Shown here: piece after piece, positions 10,098 to 21,502 of the stretch
Layout: the number at the start of each line of letters is the position of its first letter
Position numbering within the stretch: the stretch's first letter is position 1
DNA from: Dipteris shenzhenensis
Lineage: Eukaryota > Polypodiophyta > Polypodiopsida > Gleicheniales
Reading direction: 5' to 3' (one strand)
Assembly: GCA_047967505.1 (NCBI GenBank)
Contig: CM106540.1
DNA: 64,000 bases
Made by a program: the position numbers and the translations under genes
The notes under the pieces: model-generated
Database searches by the model: none
Told to the model about the DNA's origin: nothing
What the model saw: only the letters and a program-made list of their open reading frames with translations

Positions 10098-12880
10098 TTA
10101 ACAACTCCCATGGACCGATTTGATTACCCATCCTCGAGTTATGGTTGACTCTGCAGACAATGTTGTGCTATAGTTTTCTTTACCCAATGAGTACGGTAAA
10201 GATGGTGACAGCGCCATAGATGGAGCAAGCTTGTTATCGATCTTTTCCTTGTAGTCCACGAACACTGTGGATTGCGCCACCTCCACTGACATAACTCGAG
10301 CATTCTCAAGCATGGTGGGATCTATTTCCTTTGAGCTCACATACCTAGAAATGAAAAAGTACATCATATTAGAAATATGCATTCAAACTTGCATGGAGCA
10401 TTGATACGCATCATATTTTGTATCATGTAAAGTACCTCACAAGCTCGCCCATCTTGTAAATACAATCTTTCACGTCCTTCGATGCACTTCGTGAAATGCT
10501 AGTAGGTAGTATGAACTGAACCCATGAGGAGGTGGGAGATTAGTTGCTTATAATTATTCACTCACAAATTTGAAAGGAAAAAGATATTATGCACATAAAA
10601 TACTTACTTGGAGCATCTTGTGCCAATCATGAGATTTCAAGCCATATAATTGCTCTACACCTCTTTTCTTGCTCTTTGTAAAGGCTCCCTTCAAACACCT
10701 CATGCATCCAATGGGAGTACGAATTGTAGTAATAGCGCGCTTCACCATCGCCATCTCTAGCTTTGATAACATCCACGGTGCACGAGGTAAAAAAACACGC
10801 CCATTTGGTCTCTCTTGTGGCCAAGCTTCACGCATCCTCCCTGTGGTGCGTAGATCCTCCCTTATGCCTGTGAAATCTCGTGTCCCATTTAAATGCTCCC
10901 AAATGGTAGATGCCACATTCTTGAAGATATGCATGGGATCAAGCAGGTGATTGATCTTGAGGTCGGACCAATATGGTAAATGATAAAAGATGGAGTATCT
11001 AAACAAAATAAAGTATTAGTGGGCAATCTTTATTTCCAGCCAATATAGGACACAATAGTTACAAACCCTTACCAGCTCATGCCAAGTGGTGGAGGAGTCG
11101 TGGAACCGTCCCAAATTCTCATCCAATCTCCCGCGGTGAGTGATTGTGGGAGGACTTCATTCCAAGGGGCAACATATCTAGGATGATCAGGTGGGAGAAA
11201 TTGATGGTGATTCTCATAGATGACCTTATTCAATGCGTCTACCCATGAGGCAACTAGCGAAGGACCACAAACAGGACATGCATGGTAACCCGATGTAGTG
11301 AGACCTGAACAATAGACGCAATTAAGAGTTGAAGGTGGGTTTAGGGTGCCACATCCTTTGCCTATTCATAATTAGAAGTGCAATGCTTACCTGAACACTC
11401 GCCATAGCCTGGGAAGTCATGCATCATCCACATCAAGACTGCTTTGCAGTTGAAGTCTCGTGATGAGGGAGGCCTGCTCACATCATGCACCTCGATACCT
11501 CTCCAAAGTATCTCTAGCTCGTCAATCAAAGGCTCCAAATAAACATCAGGGTTTTTGACTTTATGTTTCCCTGGAATTAGAAGGGACAGCATGACATGTC
11601 CTTTCTTAATAGCCATAGAGGGTGGAAGATTATAATTCACCAATATCACTGGCCATACACTGTAAGACGTGCTTTTGAGACCAAATGGGTTCACACCGTC
11701 CATACCCAATCCAAGTCTCAAGCTCCTAGGCTCTTCCTTGAAGCTTGGCCATGTGTCTTCAATATGCTTCCACACAGGAGAGTTCGCGGGAGTTCTCCAC
11801 TTGCCATCGGTTGATCAATGGGAGGAATGCCATGACATGAGCTCTGCAATAGATTTGCATATGTTGGATGCGAGGGATTATTGGAAAATGTCGCAGAACC
11901 TTACGAGGCACATCCAAAGTTTTGAGATCTGCTCTATATCTTGCCTCTCCACAAGTAGGACACTCTCTTGCATTCTTATGTAGTCCACGAAACAAAACGC
12001 AATCATTGACACATGCATGGATGCGCTTGTAATCTAATCCTCCAAGAGAGGTCACATGTTGCCTTGCCATATCTCTTGAGGTCAGTATTTTATTCTCTCT
12101 TGGAAGCATTTTATACAATAGCGTGCACGTGAAGACCATAAATGAGGAAAAGCATTCGAGTAATTGACCCACTAGCATAATTCACCATGTTTGCAAAATT
12201 GACTTTAAAGCTTACTTGAGTAATGCATTCAAACTTGCATTGCTCCATCCATAGATGGTTTGCAAGTTTAGTAACTCAAGGGAGGCACGTAGAACAGAGA
12301 TTGTGCACCCCTCAAACAGTGGAGTTGATGCTGCAGTAAAAAGATCATCCTGCTCCATGCTATCATCCCTCCCTTGATGGACATATAAATCCTGCACCAT
12401 ATCATCAAACACCTCCTCCTCCATGGATTCATGAGGTAATGGCAGAGGGCTACTATCACCATCACTCCATGCATTCGTAATGGTCCCTCCTGAAGATCCC
12501 ACCTTATATCGCCGACGCTTCGCCTCCTCACGGCGAGCATAGGGCAACATATGCGGGTGTGGCACTGCATCTTGTATCAAATTAAAACGGGATCATAACT
12601 CAAACATATGAACACCCATAGGTATCTCAATCAACCTTAACTTACAAACCCTTACCCTGTTTATGGTCACATCCCATTCTCCATACTTTGAGATGTGATT
12701 GAGTGTAATCCTGCGTGCACGATACATGTTTCCTCGACATCGATCACACATACATTTGATTTTTTGCTCCAACCACATTTCGCAATGGTGGATACGGAGG
12801 GATTCATCCTCACTGGAGCTACTTGTTGAAGATAAAGACATCCTATAAACAAACAACCCACCAAATTTGCTCTTCTTCAA
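10098..12880 (-). pseudogene. CACTA TNP2-type transposase (Transposase_21 family)
   Basis: Multi-exon minus-strand gene for the transposase that cuts and moves CACTA elements. In order it shows: an N-terminal CDRCRG zinc-like piece (12593-12880); an acidic linker and the LFEGCTISVLRASLELLNLQ block (12212-12580); CVNDCVLFRGLHKNARECPT then FPIIPRIQ (about 11890-12050); SPVWKHIEDTWPSF to RLGLGMDGVNPF (11700-11790); HDFPGYGECSG (11384-11430); GYHACPVCGPS after an intron; NHLLDPMHIFKN and GLKSHDWHKMLQ (10610-10960); then a DUF4218-like tail. Introns have GT-AG ends, for example GTAAGC after GECSG and GTAAGT after KMLQ. Breaks: a frameshift near 11.86 kb and an in-frame TGA in SSH/STDGKW near 11.82 kb. 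Exon reading frames are otherwise well kept, so decay is recent. Confidence 0.88.
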
Positions 12881-12889
12881 ATGTTTAAT

Positions 12890-13590
12890 TTTAAACTCTG
12901 TGGCGCGTCTAAATGTGCGTCTAAAAGCGCGTCTATTTGTTCTGTGGTGTGCGTCTAAAAGCGCGTCTAAAACCGCATCTACTCTGTGTATTTGGACGTG
13001 CCTATAGATGCGCTTTTAGATGCGCCTATAGACGCGGCTTTTAAACCTGCTTTTAGCGCGCTCGCTTCGCTTTTTCTCACATTTCTTATACTTCGCGCGG
13101 CTTGCTTGCTTCCTTATTAGCAGATCCACAGTTTCGACGCTTAAGAGGAAGGCTCCCACTTTTACTTCCAAGCTTACACTTAAGAGGAAGGCACCCACAC
13201 TTACTTCCAAGCTTAAAGGAGAGGAGGGCGAACAAGAAGAGAAGCAACTTTGAAAAAGGAGAAGAACCTTCCATACCTCTATCCAAGGTAAGTCTTTTTG
13301 CAATTGATCTTTTTTGGAAGTTTGCTCTCTTTGGATTTGTACTTTCTCGTATCCAAAAAACGCATGATCTGGGTATCAGTGTCACGTTTGTGTGTCGGGC
13401 GCAATGTCCTTTTCTACTTTTTAGAAAAGTCTGTCTGTCGGAGCGCGTCTATAGGTGCGTCTCAGGGCGCGTCTAAAATCGTGTTTACAGGCGCATCTAG
13501 CCTATTTGCAGACACAGACAACCGCGTCTATAGATGCGCTGTTATACGCAAAAATAGATGCGCTAATCAGACGCGTCTATAGACGCGCTT
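12890..13590. repeat. Central GCGTCTA repeat arrays between the two CACTA genes
   Basis: Two clusters, at 12900-13045 and 13440-13590, of GCGTCTA and its inverse TAGACGC, often paired as GCGTCTATAGACGC palindromes. Short clustered motifs in both orientations are typical of CACTA subterminal regions where TNPA-type proteins bind. Lying between two divergent genes, this region could also hold a bidirectional promoter. The 13110-13280 part between the clusters has a repeated CACTTTTACTTCCAAGCTTA segment. Confidence 0.8.
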
Positions 13591-13807
13591 CGACAACAAT
13601 CCTCTCTTCCCTTCTCCTTTCTTCTCAACTCATCGGTAATAGATTTTTTTTTCTTTTTTCCAATTCTACATGTGGCCAAGAAGCGCTTCTAGCTCACCTG
13701 ATCCCCGAGATTCTATTTGGAGAGACTTATATAACCTTTTAGGGCACCCTCCTAGTCCCACGGAGTTATACGGGTATATGATGGGTACTCTAAACACCCC
13801 CCAGTAG

Positions 13808-15165
13808 TTGGCACTACATACTCCAAACCACCCCACACTAGCTGAGATCACCCCAGCGGAGTCAACACAGCCCAGCCGGCTACACAGCGCAGGCCCATCT
13901 CCCATGTCGTCTTATGCCCCTTCCCCCGTGCCGTCTTATGCCCCTTCCCCCGTGCCGTCTTATGCCCCTTCTCCCATGCCGTCTTATGCCCCTTCCCCCA
14001 TGCCGTCAGGAGGTCCTTCTGTCTCGCAGAGCCGTCGATGTATTCTTGTGCAGTCGAGACTCAGTTCTCCAGCTATGAGTGGTCAGCGTAGTCCCGTGCA
14101 ATCTCGAGCTACGAGTGGCCAGCGTACGAGCTCGACACGACACGGTAGCAGGCGTAGTAGCAGGGAGAGCGGTGGGGGATGCATGGCATAGTGCTTTGGG
14201 AGGGGTGGTGGTGGGGACGATGATGATTCAGATGATTTAGATGTGCCTCCGAGTGATGGTACGATATTCTATGACATCACTCAGACAGGAGGCATCTTGA
14301 TGGATGCGCGGGGGAAGGACATCATGGCCTTCATGCGCTCTGTAATTGCTAACAATTACAGAGATTACTTTATCCACTTGAAAGACCAGCCAAAGAGGTT
14401 GGCTGATGAGATCCTCGCTGCTGTTCGGTCTAGGTATCCTAACCCCCCAATTGCTAGTTCACAGATAAATGGGCCAAGTCAAAGATTGTTATGATACTTG
14501 GCAATAAAATATCTTCGCTTAAGAGGCAGGCACTAGCGGAGATTGCCAGGCTCGAGGGAGGTCAACCACCAAGGGGCCCGCCCCACATCGCTCACAAGCG
14601 TGAGTGGAAGAAAGCAATGAAGTCAGCGAGGGAGGACCCCAGTCTGCAGCACGTGGAGGCACGAAGGATCCAGATGGAGGAATATGGGAGCGCGCATTTT
14701 GGAGCAGGGGGTGTTGATTCATGGGAGGCCGGCCAATTTGTAAGTATCGATCTCAAATTATATTGCTTATGTAGTTTATTAGGAGGTTGTTTCTTTGTAC
14801 TAATCCCTCCGCAAATTGTGTCGTCTTGCAGCTTGAGATCGTGGGCAGATACCCTACTCCTGTGGAGACAGCCTACCACCGCCACCATCGCAGAGGAGGT
14901 ACATGGAGGCACTTCTATGATGACGGGTTGATTACTAAGGAGCAGTATATCCGGGCTACTAAAGCGGCCCCCGAGGTATTTGAAAGTAATTAAATAATGC
15001 CAATATTATAAGTAAAGATTTGATTTTTCATACATTGATATATGTTGTCCCTTGTTTACAGGCCCGTGCACAAGACGACGAGGAAGACGAGGAAGGAGGC
15101 GCAGAAGGGAGTGCAGAAGGGGGCGTGGAAGGGAGTGAGGATTAGTGGTAGAAGTAGTGCTAGCT
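13808..15165 (+). pseudogene. TNPA-like / Transposase_24-type protein of the CACTA element
   Basis: Plus-strand gene, probably for the element's DNA-binding accessory protein. The N-terminus has a 24-bp tandem repeat encoding PSYAPSPV/M at 13910-14010, then an S/R-rich stretch and an acidic DDDDSDD piece. The conserved part runs from ITQTGGILMDARGKDIMAFM (14275) through DEILAAVRSRYP, EWKKAMKSAREDPS and YGSAHFGAGG to HHRRGGTWRHFYDDG (14878), ending in an acidic/G-rich tail (15060-15140). Introns: donor GTAAGTATC after GQF near 14740, acceptor TTGCAG near 14830; donor GTATTTG near 14975, acceptor TTTACAG near 15060. There is an in-frame TAG at 14189 and a frameshift near 14470. Assignment to the En/Spm Transposase_24 family rests on layout and neighbours as well as on sequence. 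Confidence 0.65.
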
Positions 15166-15509
15166 ACTCTTTTTTGTACTTAAAGCCACTGGCTTGGCTT
15201 CATGCCTCTTGTATATACACTCCTCTTATTTTTTGTACTTGAAGCCACATGACGTGGCTTAGCTTCCTTATTTTTTGTACTTGAAGCCACATGATGTGGC
15301 TTAGCTTCGTGCTATATGTACATACAAGCACTTTTTGAGCTTTCAATTTTATTGCGTTTTGGAGTTGTAATGTTTTATTTGGAATTGTAATTAAAATGCG
15401 GTTGCATTGGCTGTAAGAATTGAATTACACAATGTGGAAATGGGATTCTTGTAACTATATAGCATACACAACATACACATCATTCTGTAAATTTAAAAAA
15501 AAATATTAT

Positions 15510-15745
15510 AAAGCACGTCTATCAGTGCGTCTATAAACGCATCTATATACGCGTCTGTCTGTTCGACAAGCGTCTATGTTTGCGTCTATAAACGCATTTA
15601 TAAGAGCGTCTATTTAAGCATCTAAATGCGCGTGTGTGTCCTATATAGACGTGTTGTTAGATGCAGGTCTCCAGATGCAAAAATAGACGCGCCCGTAAGT
15701 TTTTTATTTAGTTCAGTAAACGTGTTTGTGTGCGCGTCTATGGGT
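15510..15745. repeat. Right-hand GCGTCTA subterminal repeat array
   Basis: At least twelve GCGTCTA, ACGTCTA or TAGACGC motifs in about 230 bp, matching the central arrays at 12.9-13.6 kb. It marks the right side of the CACTA element. No equivalent array is visible at the left side near 10 kb. Confidence 0.8.
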
Positions 15746-15846
15746 ACTTTGTCTTGTTGTGCTAGGATGCAAGTGGATTTTGGAAAGTGGAGATCAACAT
15801 TCCAAGATCAATGGCCCATATTAAAGCGCCTATTTGGATGGCCCGG

Positions 15847-16140
15847 ATTTAAGCGCCTTTTGCACTAACCTCCTCCCTTGATCCCCGTGCCATCCTAGGG
15901 CCTAGATTGGGGCGCTTTTTGCACTCATCTCCTCCCTTGGATCTTTACCTTGATCAAAGGCTTATATTGACCTACCTTCTCTTTTCATCACATCCATTGG
16001 ATCTTGTCCTTGATCAAGGGTTGATATTTGATCGCTCTATACTTTGATGCTATCTGTTAGATCTACCCATTGATCTAATGGCTAGGAGTTCTCTACCTCA
16101 AATTTGAATGTATCCCTTGGATTGGAGATTAGATTAAGGG
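15847..16140. repeat. Decayed tandem array, ~62-bp unit, about 5 copies
   Basis: Successive units near 15847, 15910, 15972, 16034 and 16093 share the plan CTTTT..CA..CTCCTCCCTTGGATC..CTTGATCAA..GG..ATATTG. Neighbouring units are more alike than distant ones, as in an old, drifting array. Confidence 0.55.
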
Positions 16141-16324
16141 TAAGGAGTGAAGATCATGGGTCCAAACTCTGGGTTAGAGGTCTCCCTACCCTTAAATGCT
16201 TTTGTCAACTTCAACATGGCATTAACCCACATCTCAAAGCACTCTCATTGGTACACCTCAAATTGCTCTCTAATCCCTTGAAATTAGGAAAGGCTAATTG
16301 GGGGCCCTTTTAAGACCCCATTTC

Positions 16325-17430
16325 TTCCCTAATCTAGGTGATCACATTCTCGTACAAGAGCCTTGCTATGCATCTAGCATCTGCCTTTCTGACTGCTTTA
16401 GCTTCAGCCCATTTGGTAAAGTAATCAGTGGCAACAATGATGTAGCGTGCCTGTGTTTTCTTTGCTGCTAAATGGATGGGACTCACAAAATCGATCCCCC
16501 ATTCTTCAAATGGTTTTTGTGCAATGACTGTTGTTAGGGGATTGAAGTCCTTGTGTTGTGGTTTAGTAGTCCGTTGGCATACATCACCGCTTTTAACATA
16601 TTTATAGGCATCTATCCAAAGTGTTGGCCACCAATATCCTACAAGAGGACTTTTCTTGTTGTTGCTTCCCCTTGGAAATGTCCACTTGCAATGCCTTCGT
16701 GGGCTTCAATGAGGATTGGCATGATTTCATGTGGCATTACACATCTCCTTAAAACTTGGTCCTTGACCATCTTGTATAGTTGCCCTGCAATGAGTTGATA
16801 GGGTGTAGCTTTTAGAATTAGTTTTCTGGCATCCACTGCTTTCATTTCAGGAGGTGGTCTTCCTGCCACCATTAAGTACCCAATGATGTCTCACACCAGT
16901 TAGGCACAGAGTCTATTTGAAATAATGCGACCTCTGGTAGGACATCTTCTATTTCTTCTAGCTCTTCTCCTGTCCTTAATAATGACATGTGATCGAAAAT
17001 GAAATGTTGAGCTTCTTTTCTCACCACAAATTTGAAATTGAATTCTTGTAGCAGTAGAAGTCATCGAGTGATCCGGCCTGTGGTAGATGGCCGATTCAAA
17101 AGATATAATAAGGCTTGATGATCTGTGTAGAAGATAAAGTCAGTAGCCAATAGATAGTGTTGAAATTCCTTCATGATGTAGATCATTGCCAAGGCTTCTC
17201 TTTATGTTGTGGTGTAATTCACCTCCGCATCATTTAGTTGTCTACTTGCAAAGTATATTGGGTAGTTTTTGTGTGTTTGCTAAATTGACATAACACACTC
17301 CCTACTACATAATTGAACCATCAGTATGTACATGAAATTCTATGTCCTAATTTGGTGCCATTAGAAAAGGGGCTTCATGTCTGCAAGCCGAACGTAAATT
17401 GGGCCTTTTTTAGGTAGGACAGGTGAGCGG
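16325..17430 (-). pseudogene. Ty3/gypsy RNase H and integrase remnant
   Basis: Minus-strand pol fragment of the same element as the gag at 18.0-19.5 kb. RNase H-like text lies at about 16900-17430 (EAPFLMAPN and FHVHTDGS near 17330-17370, then RPSTTGRITR near 17080 and VVRKEAQHFIFDHMSLL near 17000). The H2C2 zinc region follows at 16650-16800 (EAHEGIASGHFQGEATTRKV), then the integrase core at 16340-16640 (PFEEWGIDFVSPIHLA and YIIVATDYFTKWAEA), giving two of the three DDE acids. It stops at about 16330, before the third. Several stops interrupt it. The reverse transcriptase that should lie upstream is absent. Confidence 0.82.
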
Positions 17431-17442
17431 CAATAACTACAG

Positions 17443-17700
17443 GTGCTAAACTCTGTGTTTTTGATCTTGCACAATCATGGGTACTCTGTCCCACGTTCTA
17501 TACTCAACCAGCGAGAAGCAACAGCGGCGATATCTGAGAGCAAAGAATTCTTGAGCAACTTGGAAGGAGTCTTTACTACTCTCGCAAAGGACCCTACTTA
17601 CTTTAGGGGTGGCGATGTGGGCTTTGTAGATGTTATTATGAGGCCTCTTGTGGTGTGGTATCAGGCATTTGAAACGGCTGGAAACTTCAAAATTGATTTT
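17443..17700 (+). pseudogene. Glutathione S-transferase C-terminal fragment (tau-like)
   Basis: An 85-codon open stretch on the plus strand. From about 17512 it matches the C-terminal helical domain of plant GSTs: an E-rich helix (SESKEFLSNLEGVF), then DPTYFRGGDVGFVDVIMRP, corresponding to the family's FFGG-x-x-x-GxxD signature, then WYQAFETAGNFKID, which looks most like the tau class. GSTs conjugate glutathione to toxins and hormones in the cytosol. Only this piece is present: the thioredoxin-fold N-terminus, with the catalytic serine, is missing, and no stop or exon border is evident. It lies antisense inside a gypsy element, between the gag-side (17.74 kb) and RNase H-side (17.43 kb) sequences, exactly where the reverse transcriptase should be. 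Confidence 0.72.
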
Positions 17701-17739
17701 CATTTCTCATGCTCCTATTGTACCCTTTGCTTCAAGGCT

Positions 17740-19533
17740 TGATAACGAGCCTTCTCAGTTTTAGTGTTGGGGTATGCTTCCTTGGCTTCTTGGGTGGCAC
17801 TTTCCGTAGATGTGTTAGGCATGATCTCATGGAGTTGTGGGATTGGCGTGGCTTGTTTTGCTAGAGGGAACTTTGCTTTTTGAGTGGAAAGGAGTTCTTG
17901 CCGTGCCATTTCTTTCTGCTATCATTGTTATGATCAAGACTGGCTGTGATACCACACTTTGTGCTGCCACACTGTGATTTTCCACACTTATCATCCCCAA
18001 GGGTACTTTACTTCCTTGGTTGGTCGAGGCTTTCCTCTTAGTGGGCATTCCATGCAAGCATGCCCAACTCCGCATTCCTTGCACCAACGTTGGAATGTAA
18101 TGGGGTTACCCTTGTGTGGGCATTCTACTATCCAGTGGTTTTCTCCACAGTCAAAACACTTGATGGGTGTTTAATATGTGATAGGCCTTACTTGATTAGC
18201 ATACACCGGAATGAGTCCTTCGGCACCAGTTACATAGGGTATTCTGTTTCATACTCATAGTGAGGTTCCAGCTCTTCAGGTTGGAGTTGTGGTATCAAAA
18301 CTACTAGAGCAAGATTGGGAGCTTGAGGATATTGCAGAGGATTGGGATTCCTCTCATTAGTTGAGGCACTTGTGTCGTCCTTACCGAGAGGGGTTTGAGA
18401 CATGGAACATGCTAGTGTTGGTTGCCTGTACACTGGGATTGGCAGTTGTTGGGGCCGAGGTTGTGCTACCCTCATATTATAGAAACAAGTATTTACATCA
18501 TGACCTGCAACATTGCAAATGGGACACCATAACCGTAGGGGATGAGCCACTTCTGGTGGGTTTAGTCTGCTCCTCAGGATTGGGCATTCATTGGCTGTAT
18601 GTTTGGCCCTATAGTGTGGGCACCAAACATTTTCTCTTCGTGGGTACTGTGGTGGCTGAGAGGTGCGCAACTTTTGCTCGATGGCCTGCATCATTTCATC
18701 TTTTACTCTTAGGGCCATGGCTTCCACTCTGTCCTCAGTGGTGCAATCCTTGTTGGAAGTGTTTCTCTCATCTTCGAAGATTTCTTGTCTCGATGACTTG
18801 ATTTGTAGTCATCACTACCGCTGTCAGAATCAGTCATGCCATCCTCAATGTCAATTGCAGCTTCATGAGTGTCACTGAAATGTACATAGTTGCTGCTACT
18901 GACTTTTTTCATGTCCTTGCGAATGGATTTTTTAAGTCCAGAGATGAACTATGCTATTAGATACTTGTCATCTAGACGGGGAACACACTTTGTTATTAAT
19001 CTTTTCATTCTTCCTAAGTATGTTCTGACCTTTTCTTTCTTGCGCATTGCTATGCGTCCTAGTTGCAATGCGTGGTCATCTTGCAGCCTTTTTGTTTGGA
19101 ATCTTCTTCTGAACTGCTTAGATAGCAGTGCCCATGTGGCTCTTTCTTCTATGAGAAGGTTGAGGTACCATTCCAAAGCCTCATCGATTAAAGCCATGAA
19201 AAACCAAGCGGCTTTGGTTTCATTTGATTGATCGCCCCCAACAGAGCATGATACGTCGAAGAGTTGAAACAATCTGACGGGATCCCCTTCTCCATTGTAC
19301 TTTGGCATTTCCAATTTACCAAAGTGTCTTCTGCCATTGTTGTTGTTGTGGTTGCTTTGTTGATAAAAGTTATCTATGGGATGTAGATCTTTGTTATCTA
19401 TTTCTTCTTCATCCCTTAGGTCCTCCATTTTGCTTCTCGATGGTGAGAGGTTGAATTCTAAGAGAGTGTCGAGGGTAGAAGACAGTCTGCGAAAGCATGC
19501 AGGTGCTAGTCTTTGTCCAGATCTGAGGTGCAT
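17740..19533 (-). pseudogene. Ty3/gypsy gag with four zinc knuckles
   Basis: Minus-strand gag. The first frame (18949-19533) starts MHLRSGQRLAP and carries the gag core: KLEMPKYNGEGDPVRLFQLF, then AAWFFMALIDEALEWYLNLL and WALLSKQFRRRF. An acidic linker follows (18709-18912), then a zinc-knuckle region. CPICNVAGHDVNTC (about 18500) is an intact CCHC. CPHYRAKHTANEC (about 18610) has its second Cys changed to Tyr. CFDCGENHWIVEC and CKECGVGHACMEC (about 18070-18165) are C-x2-C-x3-H-x4-C variants. The 17740-17910 part is a P/T/E-rich spacer. The frame is broken by at least three shifts or stops. No primer-binding site or LTR could be defined upstream, at 19.54-20 kb. Confidence 0.8.
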
Positions 19534-19539
19534 ACATAA

Positions 19540-21300
19540 TGCTTAATTGTATCTTTTAAGTGAGTGCTTGACTTTGAAATCCACAATTGATTTCGACCTT
19601 CGTAGCTCGAAAATGGCAAAAAATATACAATCGACGGGTCAAAATTAATGCCTATGTGATGGTGACTATTGATACTCAAAATGATAGTAAAAAGAATTGT
19701 TTTTTTTTTTGAAATGTAAGTCTTTGCGTGCGTGAAATTTGTGTTCAGATCGACTGCCATTTGGCCTTTAAACGGCCAAGATACGAGCCCCCAAAGAAGG
19801 GGCAAAAATACACACTTTTAAGAAAGAGACCTTTTTTTGGGGGGGTGAGGTGGGTGTGTGTGTGTAAGAGGGAGGATTGGATAACTTAACCTAAACTACT
19901 ATCCCTAACTAATTATGAGTTGGTTCTCCCTTTTTTTGGGGTTTTTTTTTTTGGTTTTTGTTTTGCCTATCCTAACCTAATGTCCTACAGTTAGCTTGAC
20001 TAACGTAAGGATTGGTTAGAACTCTCTTCTCTCCCTTTCTCTACCTCTCACTCTCTCCTCTCTCTCTTCTCACTCTCTCTCATCACTTCTCTCTCTACTA
20101 CACGTCGACGGAGTTGGCATGGTGGTGCAATGACGTGGTGACGGCACGACGATGCGATGATGTGGCAGCATGGCTAGCTTTTATGGCAATGGTAGTGGAG
20201 TGGTGCAGTGCTCTACCGTGCTCCTGCACGTGGCGCAGCGTCGGATGGTGTGTGCGCATGTGGTGCGACTCCTGCACGTGCGACGCAAAGCCATAAGGCA
20301 TTGGTGCGTGTGTCGCGATGCCCATGCAAGTGGTGCAGTGCCCGACAACGCTTGCGTGCCTAGCATTGTGCCCTGCTTGCGACACGGTGCTTGATGGCAC
20401 CCACACGTGTAGCGAGGTGCTCGATGGCGCACATCGCCCGAAGGCCGATGCGGCATACAAGGCTAAGTGGCACGACGGTCAAGGGACGATGAGACTCGGA
20501 GGCACGGTGTGCGAGGTCGACATGGGAGGATGGGTTGGAGGCGGGGAGTGGTAGGTGGGGGGTGGTTTTGGTGGGGGGGGTTGGTGGTGAGGGGGGGGTG
20601 GTGGTGGTGGTGACGAAGTCCGGGATGTCCGTGCTCCGGTCCCAGAGGATCCAAGCTTTCCTCACTCCAGACGAAGAGGAAGACACCTGAGGAACCACCA
20701 GCACTCTCCCCGAAGCCGCTTGGAGAATGGGTTCTTCACTAAGTGTGAAGCTTTCACAGCAGTTCCATTTGGATCCCAACAGATGCGCGCTTAAGTTGGT
20801 CGAGAAACTGCGGGCCGAGAATATCTGACGCCGATCCAATTCCTTGTTGGCTATCACGTTCACTGCCCGTGAAATCGCCTCGGCACCACCTCATGCGTCG
20901 CCTCGACAAGTGTTGGCAGCACCTGAATCGAGTGGCAATCCTTTGCAGTGGTGGCTCACAAATTTTCTCTCCCCGAGATGCGCTCCTAACATTTGTTGCT
21001 AATTTCAGGCCCACGATATAGCCTGATCAGCTGCCGCTCTTCTGGGGCGCTGTCCTAAGCTGCACACGCAAGTTTGATTAGACCAGATACTTCCTCGTGC
21101 AGATGGTGCGATGCTCTGTTTGTGCACAACACGCAAACCTGAATCCTGATCGACAGACACTTCTCTCTTAAGACTCGAGTTAATCAGAGCTGGAACAGAT
21201 GATGCACTCTGCGTACCATGTCCGATAAGCAAGGGCAAGAATGCACAAAATTGTGGGAGTCAGGCTGCAGACAAATCCCTAATCGTGGAAACGGAGCAGG
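19540..21300. other. Leader/LTR-like and GC-rich upstream region
   Basis: 19.54-20.1 kb contains a poly-T run, a TAACC-rich piece like those at 8.2 and 42.3 kb, and a CTCTCT stretch; it is probably the gypsy leader or LTR. 20.1-20.6 kb is unusually GC-rich, with recurring GTGGTGCGA and GGCACGACGG-type words. Long open frames on the minus strand here (for example 20360-20863) have no recognisable domain and follow from GC content. 20.86-21.3 kb is unique sequence upstream of the MADS gene and may include its promoter. Confidence 0.4.
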
Positions 21301-21313
21301 GTAGCAGCTCTTC

Positions 21314-21319
21314 TATATA
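21314..21319 (+). promoter_or_regulatory. Candidate TATA box of the MADS gene
   Basis: TATATA in the context CTTCTATATACTTTTG, about 185 bp before the ATG. A start site about 30 bp downstream would give a 5' leader of about 150 bp with no intron needed. It is the best-placed such motif in the upstream 300 bp, but it is only a motif match. Confidence 0.4.
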
Positions 21320-21502
21320 CTTTTGTTAGGTTAAGAAGCTGGAGGCACACTATAGGTTAATCATTCTGAAAGCAGCATAGAAGGTCATCCACGTGAAACA
21401 CATGTGAGTTGATCCCTTATTGATTTTCTGAACTTAGAGCTTAATGTCTTTAGGTAGAGGTGATATTTTGTGTTAAGGGTGTCGTAAACAGTGCGGTATC
21501 AA

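Larger units (their letters stand above)
10026..15745. mobile_element. CACTA (En/Spm-like) DNA transposon, two divergent genes
   Basis: Contains a TNP2-type transposase on the minus strand (10.1-12.9 kb), a TNPA-like gene on the plus strand (13.8-15.2 kb), and GCGTCTA repeat arrays at 12.89-13.59 and 15.51-15.74 kb that look like CACTA subterminal repeats. The outer ends are not proven. A CACTA string occurs at 10026-10030, but I find no matching TAGTG end with a 3-bp target duplication to the right. In classical En/Spm both products come from one transcription unit. Here the two genes diverge from a central repeat array, which is either a variant layout or the result of an inversion. Confidence 0.75.

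Noticed and set aside
20098-20863. Long minus-strand frames upstream of the MADS gene
   Set aside because: High GC and repeated words keep frames open; no recognisable domain or splice structure.
21491-21502. In-frame GTG four codons before the MADS ATG as the start
   Set aside because: Plant genes start at ATG and the conserved MGR begins at 21503.
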